Source: Hyparrhenia diplandra (taxonomy: Eukaryota; Streptophyta; Magnoliopsida; Poales; Poaceae). From it: a DNA stretch of 64,000 bases. The DNA is taken from contig JADLZK010011579.1 in NCBI GenBank assembly GCA_015847255.1, positions 1-64,000 on the forward strand. Direction: 5' to 3'. The notes below the pieces were generated by a model that had not been told where the DNA came from, ran no database searches, and was given only the letters and a program-made list of their open reading frames with translations. Positions 36,098-48,639 of the stretch are shown here, one piece after another (within the stretch, counting starts at the first letter, position 1; each line of letters opens with the position of its first letter). The position numbers were made by a program, and so were the translations under genes.

Positions 36098-37912
36098 TCT
36101 ATAACTCCTATATAGGAGCTCCCCACTAGGGATTCTTTGGGAGTTCTCAAGCCTCTCATTGGTCCACGTCACTGGTAACTGAAACGTCCACTTAACTCTG
36201 CATGCATTCTAATCTATAACTCCTATATAGGAGCTCCCCACTAGGAATTCTTTGTTCTAATTCTAACCAAGAATAACTCTGCCCTGTTGAACTGAATGAA
36301 CACATGCATTATTCATGCGTGATTAATTAATGGCTCTCTCTTAGCTTCTCCATCAATGACTCGAGTCCTCCACTCCCATGGGAACCGCACTCCACCAAGG
36401 CACTAGCGCACAACACAATTATTCAGTGCATTGCTTCAAGTCATAATCCAAGCAAACGAAGAGACAAGGATCTGCTCAGCTCCCTCGGATCTCTTCATGT
36501 CCTCCACTCTTATATAAGTAGATATCTAGCACAGTAGCAACACATCGATTCCTCTTTCCAATCTCTTGCATTAGCATCGCAGCAGAAGCATGCCCTCTCC
36601 AAGCCAATATGCCACAGTCTAAAGCATGCCAAGTACTACTTCTACGCAACTATATATGCATGTTGTTCTTGGTCATGTTGGGATTTCTCTATAGACCGGT
36701 AAGCACATGTCGTCTTGATATTCCAAAAGAACCAGTTTTCCGCCTTTAATTTATCAAGGTCCATCTCGGCTATGTAAGCAGCATATGTATAATGATTCTC
36801 AGTTCAATCAGCTAAGGATTACGATGATTTTACTAACTAATTGTAGTTGTTTGTTATAACTTTTTTTTTTTGTGTTGCATACTACTGTATAAGAGAGATC
36901 CTCTCAAGCGTTGTGGCCTCAATCGATTTTTTTTTTTTTGTCTATGCCTTTGTAAATACCCAGATTTAAGGATTTCTTTAATTGATAATTTTTCTCTTAA
37001 TTTGGTTTAGATGGTACCACAAATATTTGTTCAAACTTCAGGGTATATTGATTAATATGCTCTTCTATCAAGCATTCATGAATGTGGACTATATAGGATC
37101 ACTCTGTATGTATACATGCAACAAAACATACATTGCTCCATGTTCTATACAAATTTTGTGGCAACGGTGAGATATTCATCTCCTAATCCTTAGTGGTTAA
37201 CATGCTAATCTATATAAATATTTTCCTTCTCCATACCCGCAACAACGTAAGTGTGAAAAGTGTGTAAAGATTTTTTTAATTTATATACAATAAATTATCG
37301 TTTGGTAATACAAGATGGATCCACCTAATCTATAAATCTATAACATCTATACATTTCATCTATTTTTGCAGCAACTCACAGGCAAATCGAAGGTTAGATC
37401 TTAACCAAGAGGCTCCAATTGATCATTAAGGAAAACAACAAAAGACACATTGAGAGGTACTTCAAAAGTTATTAGAATCAGCAAAGCTTCAAATAATCAA
37501 TCAATAATAATATCTGAAATCTATATTATACTCGCTATTAATGCAGTTAACCATTGCAGATTGTTCTCAACATCAGCCATGAAGAACTTAAACAGGAGGA
37601 ATTATGTCAGCTACCAAGGACTCACTCAAATAAATAATTGCGAGTCCTTTTTTTAAATTACCGCAAGATACATTGTGCGATCTAAATAATTTTTTGGTTA
37701 CACTCGGTTCAGATACTTAGTTCAAATCAAATAGCTTGGCACTTTGGTCTTAAAAATAGTTGTGTATACTCAATACACTGGTATTTCAACATTCTATAAT
37801 AAGCTTATATCCCAATCGATCGTGCAGAGATGATATCATTAAATTTTTTTCTTATGATCATTGCATTGTTTCTTAATTCCCGCATGACAACGTGCGGGAG
37901 AGATTCCTCTAG
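36098..37912 (+). mobile_element. non-autonomous Helitron with repeated 5' terminus
   Basis: Begins TCTATAACTCCTATATAGGA after an A at 36098, and the same terminus occurs again at 36213, 115 bp downstream. The 3' end has a perfect-stem hairpin (CCCGCA...TGCGGG, 37879-37898), ten spacer bases, then CTAG (37909-37912) before a T. This is the canonical Helitron 3' structure. No helicase or recognisable captured gene inside; open frames at 36982-37656 are AT-rich and unlike known proteins. Confidence 0.8.
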
Positions 37913-38337
37913 TTGATACAAATGTTTAGATCTATAGTTACACATCTAAACATTATATTATTTTTTTATATCCTGACATTGTACGTATTGAATATTTTAG
38001 CACCAAAAAATATTTCTACAAAAAAAAAGTAAGATAAAAGGTTGTAGATCTCTTTGATTCGTCCAATTTTTGTATATATATATATATATTAGGTGTTAAT
38101 CTCCATTAAATAAAAATGAAAAGTAATATTTTTTCTGCTATGAAGAAAAGGAATACATCGGCAATGGAAATGTCGAAAAAAAAATCATATATTGTCATTT
38201 GTATTGGAGAACTTTATATATCTGCCTAGGTGGCTAGTTTAGTCGGTTGTTGAATCAGGCATTGTTTCTGTTAATTATTCATGTGCTATGATCATATATA
38301 GGTAAGCTACATAATAAAATGGTGGCTATGTGTTTTT
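37913..38337. other. AT-rich spacer
   Basis: Contains a (ta)n stretch at about 38070-38090. No gene or complete element seen. Confidence 0.3.
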
Positions 38338-38857
38338 TTATCTTATGTGAAGTGGAGATAAAATGCTTGTGTCAGACGAATCATGCACTGCACGTTGAAA
38401 TCGATCGAGCCATACTGCACATGGTGGACGGTGGATCTCACTGCCCCGAACTTCATAGCCTGTAATGTACGAGCGGCTATTGGCCCGAGCTATTGGGTAT
38501 TGGCTGTTCCAAGTTGACGAAGAAAGGGAGGGAGTGCTCGATTGGTTGCATGGGGTGTTGGCTGACATTGCAAATAGTTGCGGATTCATTCGCGTGGCCC
38601 TGATTGGATCACCCTCCTCGATTTGGTTGGGAAGTTGACTCGGATATTGCGGATGCATGCGGAGGTTCAGATGTGCCATCGGACGTCGGAGACTTGAGCT
38701 TTCTTTAACTGGAAAGGACAGTGCGCGCATCAGACTTCAGAATTCAGATCATATACGCGTATCAGAGAGTTGAACTCGGATATTTGCCGCCAGTCCATTC
38801 ATGATGGAATGTGTTAGGTGGGTATAGTATAGTGGCCTGTATTTTTTTCCAATGTAC

Positions 38858-39170
38858 TTTTTTTTTTTTTTTGAGAATTACACAGTACAACGCAGACGCT
38901 CACAACACGCACGTACACTCACCCCTATGAACACACGCACGCAAACCCTACCCCTATGAGCACCTCCGAAGGGACTGGGCAGCCGGCAGATCCGGAGATT
39001 CTCGAAGTCACCATAGGCGGCCTCGTCGTCGACGGAACGTCGCTTACCACTTAATGCATAACGCCGGTAAATCCTTGGGAAAATCCCGGGGAAAGGTGCG
39101 AAAGCACCGGGATTTGAACCCCGGTGGGTAGCGTCCCCACTGGACCGTCCTACCATTGGACTACAAGCCA
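38858..39170 (-). mobile_element. full-length tRNA-derived SINE (type 1), minus strand
   Basis: On the minus strand it starts TGGCTTGTAGTCCAATGGTA, then box B (GGGGTTCAAATCCCGG), then a body with catagggg repeats (gctcatagggg, gttcatagggg), and ends gtgtaattctc plus an A-tail (poly-T 38858-38872 on plus). It belongs to the family represented at 28570-28724, 49186-49360 and the micro-remnant at 5947. The 97-codon frame across it is incidental. Confidence 0.75.
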
Positions 39171-40471
39171 ATTCGTTTTTTTTTAATTATCATCAGATAA
39201 GATTAGAAAAGTATTTTAGCCTTTGTTTTTTCAGAAAATTAGGCGACTGTCGCCCAACGGCCCAGCCCATATCTAAAGAGTCTAATTCCTCGGTTGCAAA
39301 GTGTTTTTTATGGAAGTGGTCAACGTATACTTATACTCATCATCACGAATAAAAAAGACAAAAGGACGACAAAGCTGTAAGATTCTTTTACTTCCCAACT
39401 TTCAAAACATGCAAAAAATTGTGAAAAGTATTTCGCCGTGTTGACGTTGATTCTTTCCATTATTAAACATGTTGACAGCAGTTAATAACATTCCTCTCTC
39501 TATCTCTCACAATCGACACATAAATAAACATAAAAGTGTAAAAACTAAGAATTGTGGGTTAATGTATTGCCCCTCCTAGCTCACAGTTCGATGCTGATAT
39601 AGGGGTGAGAATTGCCCCCACCGTGGCTTATACACCATCAATGGCGGAGCTGGGCCAGGCCGACGCCTAGGGCGCCTCTAATCGGCCAACTCATGGTAAC
39701 TAACCTAGGCTGAGCTACAGTATTGCTACAGTGTGGAAAATCCAGCCCACGCCTAGGGCCACGACCCCAGTGGCCCTAGATGGAAATCCACCACTGCACA
39801 CCATGAGTTATAAGAGCAAGTGCAGCGATACAACCGGCCAACCGGTGAAATAAACTCCACCGTGGATTTTTAATTAATACGGCAGCAGGAGCTGGTAGCA
39901 CGCATCTAATGGGGAGCTAGCGCAGCAGCAAGCAGCAAATGGGAGCGCAGCTCGCACGCATCGGCCCGCTTCATGTCGGCGTTTTGCCAGACGCCGGCTT
40001 TGCACTCTCTCTCTTTGCGCTCAGATTCAGCCGGCTTGCAGCTACCTATAATACTTGCTCTAACATGCCATGATCCACTCTAGCATTTAGACCACGAGTA
40101 GAACAATGAACATGACTATTCTAAACATAGTTACACACATGAATCATACGGTTGTACATGAAAGCTGTTCAATGTCCATATATAGCTTCACTTTGTTTAT
40201 TTTGATTGAGAAGAACTGTGTACAATACATGAACGTTCGACTGACATAGCTCGACAGTAAGAGCTTTATTTCCACTCTCGCAGCAGGCACACTCAAAGGA
40301 CCCCAATGGCGACCCCATACACAACAAGCATACAAAACATTTGCAAACAGATAATTCATGGTGCCCGGTCGTGCCCTCGGCAACAACGACAGGGCACCAG
40401 CCAATGCATGGAAACGGACGAGATGAACCCTTACTGCTGTGTCCTGTGAGGCATGCAGTGAGCGATCATAT
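39171..40471. other. spacer and 3' UTR of beta-glucosidase A
   Basis: 39190-39540 is shared with unit B. 39550-40100 is unit-A-specific and may be an insertion (ccatcaatggcggagctggg and gcctagggc blocks). 40180-40471 is conserved between units and is most likely the 3' UTR of the gene. No other gene. Confidence 0.45.
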
Positions 40472-43193
40472 CTATGGCTTCAGGAAGTTCTCGATCCAAT
40501 AGCTGGACAGCTTGCGGTAGCGCTTGAGGCCATTGAGGCGGTCGATGAAGATGAGGCCGAAGCGGTCCAGGTATCCGTCCCCCCACTCGAAGCAGTCCAT
40601 GAAGGTCCACGTGAAGTATCCCTTGACATTCACCCCGTCCTTGATGGCGAGGTTGAGGAACTGCAGGTGCTGACTGTGGAACCTGATCCTGTGCCCGTCC
40701 TTGAGCGCCACCGCCAGCGGGATCGTCTTGTTGTTCTCCTCGGCGATGCCGTTCTCCGTGACGTAGATGACCGGGCTATTGTACCGGCGTTTGGTGTAGA
40801 GCAGGAGCTCGCGGAGCCCCTGCGGGTACTCGAAGAAGATGGGCACGAACTCCGGCGTGCCGATGGGCACACCGTTGCGGTAGCCGGAGGTGTTGGCGCG
40901 GATGTCGCTGCTGTAAGAGTTCTCCAGCGGGTTGGCCGGGGGCGGCGTGTCGGCGGCAAAGTAGGCGGTGTAGTAGTTGACGCCGATGAAATCGTAGGAG
41001 CCCTTGACGAGGTTCGCCTGCTCCGGGGTGAACCTGGGCAGCCGGGCGCCGAGGTAGGCGCGCATGGTGCCCGGGTACTCACCGTGCGTGAGCGGGTCCA
41101 AGAACCAGCCGTACATGTAGTCGAGACTGCGCTGCACGGCCCTGATGTCGGCGGCGGAGCTGGTGTCGTTGGGCACGTACCAGTTGGAGACGAGGGTGAT
41201 GCCGATCTGCCCGTGCTGCGCCGGCTTGTACTTGGCGTTGTACAGCGCCACGGCATGAGCGTGGGCGAGCAGAACGTGGTGCGTCACGATGTAGGGCTCG
41301 CGGCCCGAGTCGCCGGGGACGCAGGAGTTGGAGACGAACGGCGAGCAATGGCCGGGGGCGTGCGCGCCCGTGCCGTAGCCCAGCGACGCGTACGTCCATG
41401 GCTCGTTGAACGTGGTCCAGAACTTGACGCGGTCGCCGAATTCCTTGAAGCAAACCTCCGCGAAGTCCAGGTAGTCCTTGCTGCGCAAGCGCGGTTAGTT
41501 TAGTTCATTAACCCCTGATGGCGTAATTTATCACTGATCGATGATGGTGCATGTGTTGTGGTAGTAGTAGCACGTACATGATGTTTTCACTGAGGAATCC
41601 TCGATACTTGTCCTCCAAGGCCAGGGGCGTGTCCCAGTGGAAGATGGTGACAAATGGCTTCAGCCCTGGCGATGAAAAATACATAATCCTTTTGTTAATG
41701 TTACTTGTCGTTGACCCGTGGATTTATTATCGTGTACTACGTACTATGTGTGTGTGATTGTAGATAACTACCTACCTTTGGCTATGACCTCGTCGATGAG
41801 GTTGTTGTAGAAGGCCACGCCTTCTTTGTTGATTCCTCCACTCAAGGAACCCTCTACAGAAACCACGTGATGACAGCAACACAAAAAATTCTGTCAGTAA
41901 ATCAGCATGATGGGGGCGTATATGTGAACATACTTGCTCGGCAGTTCGGGTCAGAACTGTTTGTTGTTTTTTCAGGCGTCAACATGTATCAATTTTAGCT
42001 AATGTTATTCGGCAATGTTTATATATATATACTCGTGTAGTCGCTGTGATAATTGACATTCTACATTTGTAATGGACTATTTGCTTTGAGATCTAGTTGA
42101 GCAGTGCTCACTTGGCAGGATCCTGGTCCAGGCAATGGAGAAGCGGAAGGCGTCCATGTTCATGTCCTTGAGGAGCTGCACATCCTCCTGTAAACAGTAA
42201 TTTGGTTAGTTTCGCCGGTTATTCCATCGATCCAGCTGACTCTGAATGCGCCGAGTCCGAGCGAATGGTACTAGTTGAGTCGGTCACCTTGTACCGATGG
42301 TAGAAGTCATCTGCTACGTCGCCGGTATCGTTGTTCTTGATCTTACCTGCAATATATCACGCACGAGCTGAGTTTCTCTCTCTCAGAGACACTGGCCGGT
42401 TCAGTGTTAGTTCTTGCAGAAGAGACCGGGAAGGAAGAGAGAGTCGTCCAGACCTGGAATGTGACTGAACTTGTCCCATATGCTAGGCCCCTTGCCCCCT
42501 TCTTTGTAGGCACCCTCATACTGCAAGGCACTAACTTGTTCAGACAACATGGCTGAACTGTAAGTTTTGCACAAAGACAGCTAGGAATGAAACATCACCG
42601 CCCAATCCAAGCCTTGTTTTGTTTTGGTTGGATTGGTTCGTTTCCGGGCGGATTGATTTGAATCCGGTTAATACTAAAATAACCGTTTGGTTAAGGAATG
42701 GTTCCAGACAGATTAAAATAGTCTGGTTTTGAATTCACTCATTTTTGTATACCAAAAGATCGGGATTTGTTCGACATCTCTTAAGGTTCAGAACGGAAAC
42801 ACCGAATCGAGTAATACAGGTGGATTCACTTAAACCAGATCCGGAAATAATCCGGACCGGAATTCAATCCGACCAAAACGAACCAACCCCTAATGTTGTA
42901 ATGTAAACAAAAATGTAAACTTCCTATACCAATGGACCGTTTTGGGCCATCGTAAATAAGATCAGGCGGTGAGCACCTCCCCACGTTGACCGTCAAAGAA
43001 AAAAAAAGACGAAAATGTGCAGCTGATCAGCGACAGCGACCATCATCACCTGATACGCCGCGGAGCCGGTGCCGAAGACGAAGTCCTTGGGGAAGCTGTG
43101 CCTGCTGAACTTGGCGTGGGCGCCGATGCAAGCGGTGGCTGCGAGAAGAAGAGCTGGAAGCAGCAGCTTCGCCATTCCGGCCCCAACACCCAT
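40472..43193 (-). CDS. GH1 beta-glucosidase, copy A (intact)
   Basis: Seven exons on the minus strand: 43193-43050, 42520-42454, 42346-42288, 42187-42112, 41853-41776, 41665-41578 and 41480-40472 (TAG). Together 1521 bp encode 506 residues without a break. The protein starts with a secretion signal (MAKLLLPALLLAATACIGAHA, preceded by MGVGAG), then the N-terminal GH1 signature FPKDFVFGTGSAAYQ. The acid/base Glu is in TFNEPW (about residue 197), the nucleophile in YVTENG (about 413), and the C-terminal aglycone region is FEWGDGYLDRFGLIFID. GH1 retaining enzymes hydrolyse beta-glucosides of phenolics, hormones or defence compounds in apoplast or vacuole; the substrate cannot be read from sequence. 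The last exon is about 1 kb, so several introns usual in plant GH1 genes are missing. Synteny as I recall it points to rice Os9BGlu29/Os9BGlu30. Copy B lies 12 kb away. Confidence 0.95.
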
Positions 43194-43277
43194 GTCTCGA
43201 GCTTGGTAACCGGAATGGCTCCAGTCAAGAACAGAAGAGCTGGATCGGTGCTGCAACTCCCGTCCCTGCTGCCATTG

Positions 43278-43285
43278 TATTTATA
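43278..43285 (-). promoter_or_regulatory. TATA box of beta-glucosidase A
   Basis: TATAAATA on the minus strand, within cgtcTATAAATAcaatgg, 85 bases upstream of the chosen ATG. The same box is conserved upstream of copy B at 57974-57981. Confidence 0.75.
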
Positions 43286-43440
43286 GACGGGGCAAGATGA
43301 AGGTCCCCGTCCAATTAGCTAATCCTGTTACGGGGATGGCCCTACATTCAATTTTTTCAGTACGGACGAAGGATTTTATTAATTCTTTGGTCTACGCATA
43401 GCAGTATAGTCTAAAAAAATAAGAATTTTTCATTCTATTG

Positions 43441-43577
43441 GCTATCAATGCCAAAACTAATTCACTAGGCCCTGTTGGTTTCGAGGGACTTTTTTTTACT
43501 TAAATTTCTATCAATGCTAAAACTAATTCACTAAGGCCCTGTTGGTTTCTAGGGACTTTTTTACTTAAAGTACCTAT
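43441..43577. repeat. two-copy tandem repeat, about 68 bp, in the A promoter region
   Basis: The block tatcaatgc-aaaactaattcactaaggccctgttggttt and gggactttttt occurs twice in tandem with minor changes. Ends such as ggccctgttggttt resemble hAT/Tourist MITE termini, so one copy may be a target duplication around a lost element. Confidence 0.7.
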
Positions 43578-44935
43578 ACCTCCGAGTTTTTTTAAAAGAA
43601 AAGTTTTAAGACTAAATCCTAGGACTAATTAAACAAACAAACAACACCTACTTATTCAACAAAAAAAATGTGACGGCCAAGGCCAATTGTTGCAATGTTA
43701 GTGCTCCCAAAGCCCGTGAAGTAAGCTTCTAGAAAATAAGGGGAGTTGCTACATTTCGGGTGCCTGAAATCTAACAACCTTTCAAGTTTGTACACGAGCG
43801 TACCGACTGCAATAACAAAAACATCGGACACCAATCACATACTCCAGTCTTCGGATAGAAATGTCATCGAAAGACTTGTTGCAATCAATGCTAAAAAAAA
43901 CAATGTGACGGCCAAGGCCAAATGTTGCAATGAGATGTCTGAGGAATCAAAAGTGTGGAGAATAAGAGCATCTCTAAAAGTTTCTCATGTTTTGTTCCCA
44001 AAGTATGATGTTTGTCAACTAAGCAATCATCTCTAAGAGTTTTCTATATTTTCATCCCAAAAAGTTTTTCTCGACACTTTTTTTTTTCTATGACCTGGTC
44101 TCATGTTTAGCATCAGGAAATCTGAATTTGTTTGTGCATGCCTTTAAACCATTCCACCAAATCATACTCTCTTGTGTCTTTCTCAGCTAGAACCCTAAAT
44201 TTGGTTTTATACATGTTTAAGCCCTTCCACCTCCAGATGCGCGCTCCTAGGGCACACGTATATTTGTGTATGGGAATTGACAAAAGATGGGCAAGCAATA
44301 TGTCAAAATGTTGGAAATGATATTAAATAAAAAAGATGAGAAAGAGATATGCCAAACTCTTGAAAATGCTCTAATCCATGAGCGCAGCCAATGATAATCG
44401 AATGCATCACATATAAAGATAAACAAACATGGTTTTCTCATCAGATACTAAATCATTTCCTGGTAACCAAAACGACCAAAGGATAGTTGCCGCTCGCAAT
44501 ACAACTAAAGTTTTTAATCACATCTAAACCGACTCCATAGCATATGAAAAAAAATACTATAAGGTTTACGAAGGCTTAAAAAGCAATATGTGCGTAGCCG
44601 CAAACTAGTAAACTACAATGACAAAATAGCATTCAAAGAAGAGATATTTAATTGTCTCTTTTTGTTTTGAGAGGAACGTATAGTACTTTGCTGCCTTTAG
44701 CTTGTCAATTATGTTTAGCTATTATCTTTGATTAGTATATAATCACTATACACACTCATCTTTCTTGAGAGGAAACACGAGAAGACATTTCTGCAGGTGG
44801 CATGCTGCCAGGGGACAGGACAGGCCTGGATTTCATCGCTCCGATCTTAGCGATCTCGATGACCTGTGCAAATATTCCGTATGTCCCAATCACCTTCTTT
44901 AGCTATATCATCTCTCTTGCCCGTACAAATATATA
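43578..44935. other. spacer between duplication units, AT-rich
   Basis: The motif aatgtgacggccaaggcca occurs at about 43669 and again at about 43902, a dispersed direct repeat. The rest contains short frames only. No gene recognised. Confidence 0.35.
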
Positions 44936-45168
44936 CTCCCTCCGTCCAAAAGGTTAGTAGTTTTTTTATTTTCGTATCACAACTTTGACTCGATTTATAC
45001 AAAATATGTACATCATTTCTATCTTCAAATAAATTTGTTAAAAAACTAGGTTTAAATATCTTTCCAATGATACTAATTATGTATAATGAATATTAATATT
45101 TTTAATATATAATTTATTAAAGTTGTTTCTGGAAGCGAGGGCGACAAACATTTTGGGGACGTAGGGAG
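44936..45168. mobile_element. Stowaway MITE
   Basis: Starts CTCCCTCCGTCCAAAAGG and ends ttttggggacgtagggag, with TA on both sides (44934-44935 and 45169-45170). 233 bp, non-coding. Confidence 0.8.
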
Positions 45169-45399
45169 TATATATCATAAATCAGTCGGTGCACAATATC
45201 ATAGACGTAACCCATCCTAGTCACATGCATTTGTTTCCCACCGGTTGGTTCAATCAGTACACACTTATGTGTGAACAGATGATATGGAAATGAAGGAAAA
45301 AAAATAACAATAAGTTCAAGAAAAGTGAGTTTGGCAAGTTCAAATTCTTCGGCTGATAAATGAGTTCTACCATTGCAAATTATTCAGATTTCACATTTC

Positions 45400-47310
45400 A
45401 AATTCATCAAAAACATAATTTATTCAAGTTCATGAAATTGGGTAGACGAACCAAAAAAAATATATTGAAAAAATAGGGATCGCTCTCTTCTACCCGCTGC
45501 AATAGCCACCAATAAGGGGTCGAGACAAGGTGATCCCCTATCCCCTTGCTTTTGTTCTGGCTGCTGACCTTCTTCAGTTCACCATCAATAATGCAAAACA
45601 AAGAGATCTCCTCAACTTGTCAATCCCTATTCAATCCCCCAGTGATTTTCATATAATTCAATATGCTGATGATACCCTAATCATTTTAGAAGGGTATGTC
45701 AACCAACTCTTCTTCTTTAAGGGCCTTCTTCACTCCTTCTATGTCTCCACTGGCCTTAAAGTCAACTATAGGAAATCTTGTTTGGTCCTAATTAATATCT
45801 CTACTGAAAGGACTGCCCACCTAGCTAACACCTTTAGGTGCTCTATTGGGACTCTACCTTCACTTACCTTGGTCTTACTTTGGGCATCACTAGACCAAAA
45901 GTGGAAGATTATCTCCCCTTAATCAACAAATGCGAAAGAAGGTTTGTTGCTACCTCCTCATTTCTCTCCCAAGCTGGTAAGCCGGAAATGACCAATGCAA
46001 AGTGCTCTCTGCAGTCCCAACTTTTCACCTTTGTGCGTTGGCCCTCCCTAAAAGGTGTTATAAAACAAATTGGAAAATATTGAAAGCACTTATTGAGGAT
46101 AGGTTCGACATTAATTAAAAAAATGTCAAAAGCAGCCTAGGAAATGGTTTGTAAAGCTAAAGAAGAAAGAGGCTTAGAGGGGATCAACCGGAAAAATACA
46201 ATGAAGCCCTCTTATTGGAAAGTGTTGACAAGATTTTGATAACAAAGACATTCCTTGGGTTTCTCTAATGGGAAAACACAAATTAAATGGAAGACTCCCA
46301 AATCACTCCAAGAAGGGTCTTTTTGGTGTAGAGACACACTCAAACTGCTAGGTCAATACAAAGAAATTGCCAAGGTTAACATCCAATCAGGCAAACACTG
46401 TCTCCTTTGGTCGCCCGACAATTTGGAGAAGCACTTTGCTAATGGTGGAATTCGCTTAATTTTATTCTTTTCGCTGAGAACAAAGCTCTATCAGTCAGCC
46501 CAGTGGTGGTCTGCTCAACAACACCTTGATCTATTCAGCTTGCCTCTATCAAATGAGGCTTATCAACAATTTCTCTCTTTAGAAGCAATCAGAAATGGCA
46601 TTTTGTCCTCCAATGACAAGGACTCTTGGACTAATCATTGGAGGTAACATCTCAGCCTCAAAGGCGTACAAGCACATTATGGGCCACTCTCAAGTCCCAC
46701 AGGTTTTTAAATGGCTTTGGAAAAGCAGTTGTCAGCCAAAGCACAAGGTGTTCTTCTAGCTTTTATTGCAAGACAGGCTTAGTACCAGAAAAATCCTAAG
46801 AAGAAAAACCATGCCCCTCTAGTCATACAATTGTGTTCTCCATCACTGCAATGAAGAAGAATCAATTCAACATCTTTTCTTTACATGTCGGTTTGTTTTT
46901 GATTGTTGGTATTCAATTGGGATAGATATCCATAATCAGACGAATTTCTTGAAAGCTATTGATTCAATCAAAAGGCAAACAAACCCAAATTTCTTCATGA
47001 TGATGGCTATTGTAATGTGCTAGGCTATTTGGTCAAGAAGAAATGATCCAATATTCAAGGGCATCCAAGAAGAGCCAAGGCAATTTTTGATAAGGAAATG
47101 AATCCTTTCCCTCGAGGGTTGAGAAGTTTCAACCTCTTTTGATTTATGGATCCAGAATTATTGTAATTTGTATTTCTTTTCTTATATTTTTCCTCTCCTT
47201 TTTTGTTTCTTGAGCACCTTTGTAAAACTTTGTTTGTTACGTTTGTTTTGTTGGTTTAATAAATTCTGTAGAAGCTCGTCGGCCTCTCTGTTTCGTCAAA
47301 AAAATAGCCA
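45400..47310 (+). pseudogene. decayed L1-type LINE ORF2 (RT to zf-RVT)
   Basis: The plus-strand translation contains the reverse transcriptase block RQGDPLSP (about 45517), FVLAADLLQFTIN, the catalytic QYADDTLI (about 45659) and VNYRKSCLVLIN, then TYLGLTLG. Farther on come a PKHKVFFWLL-like zf-RVT block (about 46735) and QHLFFTC (about 46870). The frame changes repeatedly and stops interrupt it, so the copy is dead. It ends near gtttcgtcaaaaaaa (47300). It lies between the two beta-glucosidase units. Confidence 0.8.
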
Positions 47311-47355
47311 GCAATAACAAGCGTCTTTGTAATATCTAAATGAACTTGTTTGGTA

Positions 47356-47610
47356 CTCCCTTCATTCGAAATTGTAAGTCATTTCAAAAATCTTGGTGAG
47401 TAAAAAAACATCTCAAGTTTGACCAAAAATTATAGAGAAAATTACAAAAAATTGTGATAGGTATATTATGAAAAATTAATTAATGAAGAATCTAATGATA
47501 TTTAGTTGTTATCCTAAATGTTATTATCTTATCATATAAATTCAATCAAACTTGGGATGCTTTAACTTTTCAAAATTGTTAGAATGACTTACAATTTGGA
47601 ATGAAGGGAG
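47356..47610. mobile_element. Stowaway MITE at the LINE 3' end
   Basis: Inverted ends CTCCCTTCATTCGAAATTGTA and acaatttggaatgaagggag with TA at 47354-47355 and 47611-47612. Interior non-coding. Confidence 0.75.
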
Positions 47611-47612
47611 TA

Positions 47613-48639
47613 CTTTTTTTTAGGGTGGTGGAAGGTGCTCTGACTTTTCATTATAGTTAAGAATTGAAACAAGTACAACAATTAGATAGTTACATGGGAC
47701 CAACCATGAAAGGAAAAAAAAAATAGAAACAATGAAAACAATGCTCAAACGGTAAGGAAAAGGAAAGATCATGGCCAGCTAGTTTCCAACATCCCCATCG
47801 CCAACCTGAGCGGAGCCACTTTGGGCACGTTTGATGTGGAGGCACTCACTAACTACTGAAATTCTTAACTGTGGCAGGCTTTTTAGCTTAACTGTGGCAG
47901 TTTTGCAACTGACATTGAGCTATGGCCATGATTAATCATGGCCTTAGCCGTGATTAACTGTTGCGGTGTTTTCTTGCGTGACCGCCACTGTTAAGGTTTT
48001 TCTAGATTTAAAAATATTTTTAAAAGTATGTTAAATATTATAATACATTACATTCACTGCCAAAGTAGTGATTTTTTCTCCTACCTAGAAAAGCAACACA
48101 TCGACAATTGAAACGAAGCGTGAGCGCTGCCACAAACACAAGGGAGAGGACACGACCTGCTTCACTTCGATCCCACTTCCGGGACCATGACACAGCTCGG
48201 ACCGTGGTGGCTCGAGACTGGGATGGGATCTACCGGGGCTAAATTGGTGCAGCACCCTCGTTTTCCCCGCTTTAAGTATCAATGGAATTTTTCCTTATCG
48301 CAAAAAAAAAATCGGAAAAAACGGACCAACAGCAACAAGCTGTTTGTCTCGGGTTGTCTACGATCTTCCCCATCTAGAGCCAGAGAGGAGACGTGACTTC
48401 AATACTTCATGGTCGAACTGGGAGGAATCGAATCATGCACAGATCGAGCCACACTGCTCCGAGCTAGCTTCATAGCAGGTCTTTGGTGGAGCAGCTGCTC
48501 CAGAAGAGAGTTTTAGCCGAAATTTGCTCTACCAAACACGCCCTTAGCCACTGTACTTTTTAAGACGCGGCTACTGGGTATCTTGGCTGTAGGTGTAGGC
48601 TACTTTTTTAAGTACGCGGCTACTTTTTAATCAAATCTT
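47613..48639. other. spacer before unit B
   Basis: No gene seen. The stretch 48080-48560 contains a short repeat-like GC-richer segment and cgatcgagccacactgc, also found in unit A near 38400, so the duplication may begin here with poor conservation. Confidence 0.35.

Larger units (their letters stand above)
38338..43320. repeat. segmental duplication unit A (beta-glucosidase copy A)
   Basis: Several blocks recur in the same order in unit B. 38600-38830 matches 48680-48930 (gagttgagctttctttaac, gacagtgcgc, catgatggaatgtg). 39190-39340 matches 49360-49500. 39370-39420 matches 50204-50225. 39420-39540 matches pieces at 51280-51355 and 54529-54590. 40180-43320 matches 55220-58090 (gene plus promoter). 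Unit A carries the SINE at 38858-39170 and an unrelated stretch at 39550-40170 but otherwise lacks the insertions of unit B. Confidence 0.8.

Noticed and set aside
38338..38730. 130-codon minus-strand frame as a gene
   Set aside because: It lies in the flank shared by both duplication units, but the unit B counterpart does not keep the frame open and no domain is recognisable.
39095..39170. tRNA gene on the minus strand
   Set aside because: Good box A and box B, but the body and poly-A tail identify it as the 5' head of a SINE.
40439..41503. 354-codon plus-strand open frame opposite beta-glucosidase A (and a similar 360-codon frame at 55662-56744 opposite copy B)
   Set aside because: They lie exactly antisense to GC-rich coding exons. 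Strong G/C third-position bias leaves few stops on the opposite strand, and the predicted products are Val/Glu/Arg-rich with no domain.
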